From an uncultured Dorea sp. (lineage in GTDB: Bacteria > Bacillota > Clostridia > Lachnospirales > Lachnospiraceae), in NCBI GenBank assembly GCA_910580235.1, contig CAJTVU010000010.1, positions 1 to 59,779 on the forward strand: 59,779 bases of DNA, in the 5' to 3' direction. Below, piece after piece: positions 53,070 through 59,779 of this stretch; the first letter of the stretch is position 1; the number at the start of each line of letters is the position of its first letter. The position numbers and the translations under genes were made by a program. The notes under the pieces were generated by a model. That model did no database searches and was not told the DNA's origin. It was given only the letters and a program-made list of their open reading frames with translations.

Positions 53070-53072
53070 AAG

Positions 53073-54008
53073 ATGGCAATCACAGCTAGTATGGTAAAAG
53101 AGCTAAGAGAAGCAACAGGCGCAGGCATGATGGATTGTAAGAAGGCTCTTAACGAGACAAATGGAGATATGGACGCAGCTGTAGAGTACCTTAGAAAGAA
53201 CGGACAGGCAAAGGCTGAGAAGAAAGCCAGCCGTATCGCGGCGGAAGGTATCGTAATGGCTGAGGTGAAAGACGACAAGACGGCGGCGATCGTAGAGGTT
53301 AACTCTGAGACGGACTTCGTTGCGAAGAATGAGGAGTTCCGTGGATTTGTAAGCGCGGTCGTAGACCAGGCGCTCGCTACAGAGTCTGCCGATATGGAAG
53401 CCTTTATGGCAGAGAAGTGGAATGTAGACGGATCCAAGACGGTGCAGGATGCTCTTACAGAGAAGATCGCGGTAATCGGAGAGAAGCTGAGCATCAGAAG
53501 ATTTGAGAAGATCGTATCTGACGGCTGCATCGCAGCATATATCCATGGCGGCGGGCGCATCGGCGTTCTTGTGGAAGCCGACACCGACGTTGTAAACGAT
53601 GAGATCCGTACATGCTTAAAGAACGTTGCTATGCAGGTGGCCGCGATGTACCCGAAGTATGTATGCCGCGAGGAAGTGTCTGAAGAGTATATGGCTCATG
53701 AGAAAGAGATCCTTCTTGCACAGGCAAAGAAAGAGAACGAGGAGAGCGCGAAGCCGAAGCCGGACAATATCATTGAGAAGATGATCGTCGGCCGTCTGAA
53801 CAAAGAGATGAAAGAGATCTGCCTGTTAGATCAGATATATGTACAGGACGGCGATCTTACGGTCGCTCAGTACGTAGAGAAGGTCGGCAAGGACAACGGC
53901 GCGAAGCTGGCGATCAAGAAGTTCATCCGCTTCGAGACAGGCGAAGGCCTTGAGAAGAAGAACGAAGACTTCGCGGCAGAAGTAGCGGCGCAGATAGGCG
54001 GGAACTAG
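53073..54008 (+). CDS. tsf: Elongation factor Ts
   Basis: A 311-aa EF-Ts, the guanine nucleotide exchange factor of EF-Tu. UBA-like N terminus (MVKELREATGAGMMDCKKAL), VNSETDFVAKN (the EF-Tu-contacting TDF motif) and C-terminal dimerisation region. It starts three bases after rpsB, the universal rpsB-tsf operon. Confidence 0.98.
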   Translation: MAITASMVKELREATGAGMMDCKKALNETNGDMDAAVEYLRKNGQAKAEKKASRIAAEGIVMAEVKDDKTAAIVEVNSETDFVAKNEEFRGFVSAVVDQALATESADMEAFMAEKWNVDGSKTVQDALTEKIAVIGEKLSIRRFEKIVSDGCIAAYIHGGGRIGVLVEADTDVVNDEIRTCLKNVAMQVAAMYPKYVCREEVSEEYMAHEKEILLAQAKKENEESAKPKPDNIIEKMIVGRLNKEMKEICLLDQIYVQDGDLTVAQYVEKVGKDNGAKLAIKKFIRFETGEGLEKKNEDFAAEVAAQIGGN

Positions 54009-54098
54009 GCGAATCAAGCCCGTCAGGACACAGGTGAGGTTAGCAACAGTCGCATGAATGCATAAGGCAAAATTTGTCTGGTTATTTTGAATGAAGAG

Positions 54099-54140
54099 AC
54101 CCTTGTAGATGGTGTGTGAATGCCATTTGCAGGGGTTTTT
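54099..54140 (+). terminator. Terminator of rpsB-tsf
   Basis: ACCCTTG / CAGGGGT outer stem (one wobble) with inner ATGG / CCAT pairing, then TTTTT. It marks the boundary to the AT-richer defence island. Confidence 0.8.
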
Positions 54141-54166
54141 AATATTATACGTTGGATTTTCATTTC

Positions 54167-54195
54167 TTGACACTGTCACGATATACCGTTATAAT
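54167..54195 (+). promoter_or_regulatory. Consensus promoter with palindromic operator (HTH/NTase pair)
   Basis: Perfect TTGACA, 17-base spacer, perfect TATAAT. The palindrome TGACA-C-TGTCA (54168-54178) overlaps the -35 element, an expected place for autorepression by the HTH antitoxin. Confidence 0.8.
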
Positions 54196-54232
54196 CAATA
54201 GAAAAAGAATCCATGAAATGGAGAATAGAGAA

Positions 54233-54820
54233 ATGGAATTGATGAGTTTGTTAAAGGAAAGGCAACTTTCTGTTTATCAGTGTGCGAAGGAAAGCCATGT
54301 ACCATATACTACATTGTCAGATATTGTGAAAGGAAAAACCAGGATTGAGAAATGTACGGCAGAAACAATATATAAATTAGCGAGGACGCTCCATGTGACA
54401 ATGGAAGAACTTTTGACAGAATGTTTTAGAGAAGATGAAAATGCTCCCAATTTAAGGGATTTTGAAATATATAAAAGTAATGTCTGCCATTTAGTGAAAG
54501 ATAAGGGGGATATGGACTTTATCATTGATATTTTAAAAGAAAATCAAATAAGGACTTATTGGAAACGGCAATGGTATCGGGAAAGCTTTTACCTTCTGGC
54601 TATGGTAGATTACTTAAGCAGGGAGAATGGACTTCCATTGTGCAATGATTATGAAGATATAAGGAACTGTAAGCTGTCGGAGCCGTTATATCCGAGGGAT
54701 ATCCTTCTTGCTGCAAAGCTGGACGGTTCTTTTGATATGAGAGAACAGTGCCGGAAAGAAGCGATTCCTGAATTTTTGAGGTTTAATATTATAGAAAGCG
54801 AGATAAGGAATGTCTGTTGA
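54233..54820 (+). CDS. XRE-type helix-turn-helix antitoxin/regulator
   Basis: A roughly 195-aa protein with an N-terminal HTH (LLKERQLSVYQCAKESHVPY, TTLSDIVKGKTRI, IYKLARTLHVTMEELL). The C-terminal domain (WKRQWYRESFYLLAMVDYLS, EPLYPRDILLAAKLDG) is typical of antitoxins paired with a DUF6036-like nucleotidyltransferase. Several in-frame ATGs exist; 54233 is chosen because GGAG lies nine bases upstream. It overlaps the toxin gene by 11 bases. Confidence 0.85.
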   Translation: MELMSLLKERQLSVYQCAKESHVPYTTLSDIVKGKTRIEKCTAETIYKLARTLHVTMEELLTECFREDENAPNLRDFEIYKSNVCHLVKDKGDMDFIIDILKENQIRTYWKRQWYRESFYLLAMVDYLSRENGLPLCNDYEDIRNCKLSEPLYPRDILLAAKLDGSFDMREQCRKEAIPEFLRFNIIESEIRNVC

Positions 54821-55538
54821 AAAAGGTTTTACTAAAGAAAATCTGGACTATTATTTGAAGGAACTGGCAAAAGAGTTTCGGAAGAGAAATGGAAAAAATA
54901 CGCCTGCTGAGATTGTGTTAGTTGGAGGTGCGGCAATCCTTGCCAATTATGGGTTCCGTGAAATGACCTATGACATAGATGCAGTCATAATAGCATCATC
55001 AGCCATGAAGGATGCAGTTAATGCAGTAGGAGACCGTCTCGGTCTGCCAAATGGCTGGCTGAATGCAGACTTTAAGAATACGAGTTCTTATAGTCCTAAA
55101 TTATCGCAATACTCTAAGTATTATCGAACCTATTCTAATGTGCTGAATATCAGAACAATTAGCGCGGAATATCTTGTTGCTATGAAATTAATGTCCGGGA
55201 GACGTTACAAGAAGGATTTGTCTGATATTATTGGTATCCTGAGTGAACAAGAAAGAATGGGAGAGCCTTTAAGCTATCAGCAGATTGATTGTGCAGTGAG
55301 GAATCTATATGGCGGATGGGATAATATTTCCGAATATGCAGTACAGGTTTTGGAGGCTGCCTTAGATTCAGAAAACTTAAAAGAATTGTTTATGGAACAG
55401 GAACAAGAAGAAGCATTGTCAAAACAGGCAGTGCTTCAAGTTCAGAAATATGAAGGAGGAAAAGTAAAGGAAAGTAATGTGGATGAGATTATTCAAAAAG
55501 CTTTAAGGAAGAAAAGGGATGATAGGGATGCGAGATAG
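54810..55538 (+). CDS. Nucleotidyltransferase-fold toxin (DUF6036 / AbiEii-like)
   Basis: A 242-aa protein with the minimal nucleotidyltransferase core: IVLVGGAAILANYG then MTYDIDAVI (the GG...DxD pattern), and a helical C-terminal part (LVAMKLMSGRRYKKDLSDI). Related AbiEii/MNT toxins transfer nucleotides to tRNA or to partner proteins. It overlaps the HTH gene, forming a likely toxin-antitoxin or abortive-infection unit upstream of the ABC-3C genes. Confidence 0.85.
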   Translation: MSVEKGFTKENLDYYLKELAKEFRKRNGKNTPAEIVLVGGAAILANYGFREMTYDIDAVIIASSAMKDAVNAVGDRLGLPNGWLNADFKNTSSYSPKLSQYSKYYRTYSNVLNIRTISAEYLVAMKLMSGRRYKKDLSDIIGILSEQERMGEPLSYQQIDCAVRNLYGGWDNISEYAVQVLEAALDSENLKELFMEQEQEEALSKQAVLQVQKYEGGKVKESNVDEIIQKALRKKRDDRDAR

Positions 55539-55652
55539 ATTAAGAAAAACAGATTTTTACTAATTTTATCTGTTAGATAGAGATGAAAATTTTAACTTTA
55601 TAGTTTGATATAGTGTGAGCTTTACGAATAATGAAAGTCAAGAGGTAGAAAT

Positions 55653-56927
55653 GTGAGCAGGGGAAATGATGCAGTTCCTACATGGAGTGGATTTAATTAT
55701 CAAGGCAAAATAATGCTGTTTTATATTTTGAAACTGATGAACCAAATAAATAAAGAGAAAGATGGGAGGGTATATTCTGTAAACTTAGAGGAGATAGAGG
55801 ATTTTTGCATTTTGTGTGATTCTGAATATATTTCTTTTCATCAAGTGAAAGCATGGTTGTCGGTAACAAAATGGAGTAGCTATAGTACGGCAATGGACAA
55901 GCTGTTAAAACATAGAAATGGCTCATCGAATCCAATGGCAAAATGTTATCTTATGGTAGCGAGGGATGTGGCTGATTGGGATGAAGATTCTAATACATAT
56001 AATGCAAGCATAGAACTTTATAAGCATGATTCAAAAATTGTAGGAGTGTGCGATGTAAAGGATTTGATTATCGAAGAAATAAAGAAGTTTCTAGCGGAAA
56101 AAGGATATCATGAAAACCAATTTGAAATTGTATATGGAGAATTGTGCTTATTCTTAGACGATAGGATTGCCATGATGCATAAACAGAGTACGAAGAAAAG
56201 GGGTTATAACATACCGTTCTCCAGTTTTTTAAATGTTATCAATCAATCGGTAAAGAAAGAACATGTGCGGAATGAGTTTTATTTGAAAGAGAAGATTTAT
56301 GATTATATTATGGAAAATGCAGAGAAGGCATTAGATGGCTTATGCCAGGATATTTGTGAGGATTCTTTGGAAGACTGCAGAAGGGTATGTGCCGCAAAAG
56401 CGGCTTATGAGAAGATAATGGAAATTTCGGATTATACAAAATTCTGCAAAGTATTAAATCCAGATAAAATAGACGGATGGGACAATTCTCTAGCAATGGC
56501 TGAGAGTTGTCCGATAAAGGGATTGCAGAATGAAATCTATTATTTATTATACCAAAGTAAAAGTCCTGAAAAAATATTAGGGGATGAGAATGGCATATAT
56601 TTACAGTCGAAATATTCAAATGCGCCAAACGGTAAAATAATTCCTACACTATTGGATTTAACCAGTGGGTGCAGAGGGAAAAGAAAGGCTTTGCAAAGGA
56701 TATTCCAGAATATGATCCAAAATACAGACATCATGGATATTTTAGAGGGAAACAGTATAACCGTCATTCCAGGAAGCTATAACGGTTTTTTGTCTCAGGC
56801 TCAGATAACATCCGGGTGGAAGGAAAGCAATCCAGAAAAAATAGGCCATTACTGTAGAGAAATAGAGCTGATTTCCTCAAAAGAACTGCAGGACAAATTT
56901 GATGAAAATGGAGGCAATCATGATTGA
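55653..56927 (+). CDS. ABC-three-component system effector: N-terminal Cap4/DUF4297-like nuclease with ABC-3C C-terminal domain
   Basis: A 424-aa protein. The N terminus has the WSGFNYQGKIMLFYILK helix and a PD-(D/E)xK-like core: EEIEDF (Glu49-Asp50), then FHQVKAW with Gln64-x-Lys66. This resembles Cap4/DUF4297 dsDNA endonucleases. Residues about 260-424 are likely the ABC-3C C-terminal domain, judged mainly from position and operon. The start is GTG with AGAGG upstream. No clear promoter is in the 114-base gap, so it may be read from the HTH/NTase promoter. Its 3' end overlaps the middle component by 8 bases. Confidence 0.78.
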   Translation: MSRGNDAVPTWSGFNYQGKIMLFYILKLMNQINKEKDGRVYSVNLEEIEDFCILCDSEYISFHQVKAWLSVTKWSSYSTAMDKLLKHRNGSSNPMAKCYLMVARDVADWDEDSNTYNASIELYKHDSKIVGVCDVKDLIIEEIKKFLAEKGYHENQFEIVYGELCLFLDDRIAMMHKQSTKKRGYNIPFSSFLNVINQSVKKEHVRNEFYLKEKIYDYIMENAEKALDGLCQDICEDSLEDCRRVCAAKAAYEKIMEISDYTKFCKVLNPDKIDGWDNSLAMAESCPIKGLQNEIYYLLYQSKSPEKILGDENGIYLQSKYSNAPNGKIIPTLLDLTSGCRGKRKALQRIFQNMIQNTDIMDILEGNSITVIPGSYNGFLSQAQITSGWKESNPEKIGHYCREIELISSKELQDKFDENGGNHD

Positions 56928-57675
56928 TGTTATAATTGATATCATCCGCTCACTTAATGCGGGAGATGTTCTTCCCTTTCAGAAAGACGCGGAAACAAAG
57001 ATAGATTTATATAATAAGGATGTAGAATTGTATATTGATCACTCAGGCAATGAGAAAAAGTATTATTATTTTGCTGAACTTAAAATGGATGATGAAAAAG
57101 ACGACAATTTACCGCAGATTGAAGATATCCTGCGGAATAACGAGGCATTTGTAGCAATTGGAGAACCTAATCCAAGCGATTCCTATATGATCTTATTATG
57201 GCAGATAGAAAATATAGATGAAAGCATTTACCCATATGTTATAAAGATTGAAGAAAATGAATTCTTTTATAAAAAATATGTGTTTTACTACACCAGAAAA
57301 GAATTAAAATCCTTCATGGACTGGTATCATATACAGTCAGAAAAAGGCTCTTCTGCCCTTGCAGAAATATTAGAGGCCCTACAATTTCTAGATGAGGGGG
57401 CAGTCCAAGTGGATTTTTTAACACGGCTGTTAGCAAAAGTCCCTTTTTTTAACCCAGTGTTCCCAAAAACTGTAATGAATGATTTTGATAAAATGGTTCA
57501 GAAAAGAATTGATGGGATTCGGCAGACGAAAAAGGAAAAAGCAGATGGAGCAAGAAAGACACTAAAAGAAACCATAGGAATCATAAATAATATTTTTAAC
57601 GAAGCGATAGAAAGTGGAAACGCCGATATAGAGAAAATATCCGATACGATATACCAGGAGCTGATGGAGGAATAG
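56920..57675 (+). CDS. ABC-three-component system middle component
   Basis: A roughly 251-aa protein without membrane segments or signal peptide. It starts MIDVIIDIIRSLNAGD at ATG 56920, which has GGAGG five bases upstream; the longer TTG-initiated frame has none. It has an acidic beta-rich first half (YYYFAELKMDDEKDD) and a helical second half. The place between the nuclease-type gene and the Rad50-like ATPase gene, 4 bases from the latter, is the diagnostic position of ABC-3C middle components. The fold itself cannot be confirmed by eye. Confidence 0.7.
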   Translation: MIDVIIDIIRSLNAGDVLPFQKDAETKIDLYNKDVELYIDHSGNEKKYYYFAELKMDDEKDDNLPQIEDILRNNEAFVAIGEPNPSDSYMILLWQIENIDESIYPYVIKIEENEFFYKKYVFYYTRKELKSFMDWYHIQSEKGSSALAEILEALQFLDEGAVQVDFLTRLLAKVPFFNPVFPKTVMNDFDKMVQKRIDGIRQTKKEKADGARKTLKETIGIINNIFNEAIESGNADIEKISDTIYQELMEE

Positions 57676-57679
57676 TTAG

Positions 57680-59779
57680 ATGGGTTATACATTTAGAAAT
57701 ATTTGTATTAGAAATTTTAAATATATTACGGATGAAAAGCCATTGGTATTTGAGTTTGGTAATCGTAATATTGTCATTTTGGATGGGCAGAACGGATATG
57801 GGAAAACAACGCTGTTCGATGCGATAGAGATTCTGCTTACGGGTCGAATGAAACATTTTAATCCAAATTTACAGAACAGGAAGACAGAAACAATAGGAAT
57901 GTTGGCAAACGATGGCAAGAAAGATATTGTCATAACTGCAGTTTTATCATCTGATACGGAAGGGGAACTGCGGATTGAAAGAAAACTGCTATGTAAAGAA
58001 GGGTTCGAGAGCATACTTTTGCTGAATAATCAGCAGATAGAACAAGAGAGTTTGTATGATAAATTAGGATTCAGTCTAAATATGTTTGATATTGGAATGT
58101 ATATTTCACAAAGTGAATCTTTAAATTTCCTTCAGAATAAATACAAAGACAGGAAAGAGTATGTTTCATCCCTTTCGGATAATACGGAAATGCAAGAGAA
58201 AATAAGAACATTAAAATCAATCCAGGAATCTTTGGAGGGAAGGATTAAGCAGGAAACAGAAGAAAAGGAAGAGATGATAAAATCTGCGAGAGAAAAGGTG
58301 GCTTCTTTAGAGAAACAAATAGAAAGTGTTTCAGACCATGCAGAATTACCAGGGGAAGATGTAAGGCTATTTCAAGAGGAAGAATATCCATTTGATGTTA
58401 TAGTGATAGATGAAAATGTTTCATATGATTCTATCATCCTGCCGCTTCGTCAAATAAGCAAATTCGTAGAAAATTATGAAGAATATATCAAATATATAGA
58501 TAATGCTGTTGTAAAGGAATTAAAGGGCGTATCTAAGCAGATATATATGGCATTGTTTTACAGTGAAGAGATTTCACTGCTTGATAAAAATGAAAGCCTT
58601 TTACAAAACTTGGGCAAAGACATAGGATTATTGAAGGATTTTTCGGAAAGTAAATGGTCGGTCGATGAGGAGCATTTTAAAGAAGTCGATATAGATAAAA
58701 AAGTGGTTGAGCGATTAAAAGAACTATTATTAAGCCAGCAGAGGGAACGGAATCAGCTGGCCGATGCGGATAAAGTTTTGGCGCAGATGACAAAGGCCAG
58801 AAGGGCATTCATTGACCAATATAATCATGCGGTAGAGGCGGGCAAATTTAATCCAAATAAGTGTCCATTGTGTGGGACAGATTTTACAGATATTAACCAG
58901 GCTATTACAGAAACGGAAAGTTTCATTAAAGACATCCACACAGATGGTGTAAAGGTAATAGAAGATTTAGAATTAGAAATATCAGGAATATTCCAGCAAA
59001 GTATAATTCCAATTTTACAAAAGCGTCTTGAAGAAAACAAACTTTTACTCCAAATGAAAGATTCACTGTCAGGCTGCAGGGCGCTTTCCACAGAAAAATT
59101 GCGTAATCAGTTGGTGAAATTGGGAATATCGGACTTTTCCTCCAATCCAAATGAAGTATTCAATGTAGAGGAATTTTCAGGGAAATATGAGAAACTGATG
59201 GAAATAATCCAGAGTAAAGAAGTTCCTAATAAAATTGTTTTGAAGGACGAAGAAATAGAATTATACAAATCAATTCATAATAAATATTATCATAACATGA
59301 AACCAGGACATACAGTTGAACAACTGCGTAACAAGGAACAATATATAACAAAGTTATTTAATGACAAATTCTCTTTACAGCTATCAACTGAAAAAGAGAA
59401 ATTAAAAAAGTTAGAAGAGGATTATGAAAAATATGGGATAAAAAGAGATTCTATGTCAGAAGCGTTAAAAACTTTGGTAAGTAAATATGAAGCAGCAAGC
59501 AAAGATTATCAAACGCAGCTTACCAATGCGATAAAGATTCCTTTGCTGGTGTATAGTGGGAGAATTATACAAAACTATCCATTGGGATTGGGGATCCGGG
59601 CGGTTGTTCGGACAAATCAGTTGGTTTTTGAGGCAGCTACGAAAAATGGAAATGATGTTTATAATATCTTAAGCACGGGACAGCTCAATGGTCTTTCCAT
59701 AGCATTTTTATTGTCTGTAAAAAATGTATATGGGCAAACAGATGGATTGGATATTTTATTAATAGATGATCCATTGCAG
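57680..59779 (+). CDS. Rad50/SMC-like ATPase of ABC-three-component system (3' end beyond window)
   Basis: At least 700 codons are open to the window edge. Walker A DGQNGYGKTTL lies near residue 40, preceded by FRNICIRNFKYI as in SMC/Rad50/RecF proteins. A long coiled coil follows, with a zinc-hook-like CPLCG near residue 393 and a second coiled arm. The ABC signature LSTGQLNGLSIAF and Walker B LDILLIDDP then come at the extreme end. Only the D-loop/H-loop part is missing. GGAGG precedes ATG. Both ATPase halves are in one chain, as in ABC-3C systems. Confidence 0.9.
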   Translation, partial: MGYTFRNICIRNFKYITDEKPLVFEFGNRNIVILDGQNGYGKTTLFDAIEILLTGRMKHFNPNLQNRKTETIGMLANDGKKDIVITAVLSSDTEGELRIERKLLCKEGFESILLLNNQQIEQESLYDKLGFSLNMFDIGMYISQSESLNFLQNKYKDRKEYVSSLSDNTEMQEKIRTLKSIQESLEGRIKQETEEKEEMIKSAREKVASLEKQIESVSDHAELPGEDVRLFQEEEYPFDVIVIDENVSYDSIILPLRQISKFVENYEEYIKYIDNAVVKELKGVSKQIYMALFYSEEISLLDKNESLLQNLGKDIGLLKDFSESKWSVDEEHFKEVDIDKKVVERLKELLLSQQRERNQLADADKVLAQMTKARRAFIDQYNHAVEAGKFNPNKCPLCGTDFTDINQAITETESFIKDIHTDGVKVIEDLELEISGIFQQSIIPILQKRLEENKLLLQMKDSLSGCRALSTEKLRNQLVKLGISDFSSNPNEVFNVEEFSGKYEKLMEIIQSKEVPNKIVLKDEEIELYKSIHNKYYHNMKPGHTVEQLRNKEQYITKLFNDKFSLQLSTEKEKLKKLEEDYEKYGIKRDSMSEALKTLVSKYEAASKDYQTQLTNAIKIPLLVYSGRIIQNYPLGLGIRAVVRTNQLVFEAATKNGNDVYNILSTGQLNGLSIAFLLSVKNVYGQTDGLDILLIDDPLQ

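Overview
The window reads as a chromosome segment of a gut-type Lachnospiraceae (Clostridia). This is inferred from the Gram-positive lipoprotein and surface-hydrolase style, strong AGGAGG-type ribosome binding sites, frequent GTG/TTG starts, a TPP-riboswitch thiT, KtrAB, DUF1538 and a rpsB-tsf operon. Species cannot be fixed from the sequence; a relative of the Clostridium scindens/hylemonae group is only a guess. No rRNA, tRNA, CRISPR array or complete insertion sequence was seen.

Layout. (1) 1-3885: the 3' half of a type I restriction specificity gene that enters through 13.5 copies of AGAC, then hsdR. (2) 3943-5152: WYL regulator and a cysteine-rich DUF3795-like protein. (3) 5161-15858: a sugar-acid type catabolic cluster (RpiR regulator, ribose-type ABC importer, cyclase, KDG/DHDPS-type aldolase, two DgoK-family kinases, two D-2-hydroxyacid dehydrogenases). 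It is bracketed exactly by a perfect 28-bp inverted repeat whose right copy abuts a 5'-truncated VOC gene. (4) 15859-18383: VOC remnant, TetR, a Phd/ParE toxin-antitoxin pair, a decayed gene remnant, a YjbR/MmcQ protein. (5) 18435-21408: KtrB/KtrA potassium uptake and a thioredoxin-reductase-like flavoprotein without the CxxC. (6) 21553-31894: a signalling block with a chemoreceptor, response regulator, hybrid kinase, a histidine kinase fused to a REC and a DegV fatty-acid-binding domain, a V4R sensor and a degenerate GGDEF protein. (7) 31979-37243: TfoX-N protein, DUF1538 membrane protein with a tandem PII-like partner, and an SAH-deaminase-like amidohydrolase paired with an adenosylhomocysteinase-family enzyme. 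(8) 37335-39799: an orphan FliD-like cap protein and a coiled-coil partner. (9) 39982-44601: APC transporter, CoA-disulfide-reductase/rhodanese fusion, YeeE/YedE sulfur transporter, a 51-aa peptide. (10) 44683-54008: YjfB-like motility peptide, HD hydrolase, YgjP metallopeptidase, Dus, YbaK-type deacylase, thiT with TPP riboswitch, CPBP protease, two NlpC/P60 hydrolases, rpsB-tsf. (11) 54233-59779: an AT-richer defence island with an HTH/nucleotidyltransferase toxin-antitoxin pair and an ABC-three-component system (nuclease-type effector, middle component, Rad50-like ATPase running off the window end).

The most interesting items are the ABC-3C island just past the tsf terminator, the kinase-REC-DegV fusion, the inverted-repeat-bounded sugar-acid cluster, the phase-variable hsdS, the deaminase/SAHH pair that suggests an S-inosylhomocysteine route, and a candidate sigma-D (FliA-type) promoter motif shared by four scattered motility/surface genes.
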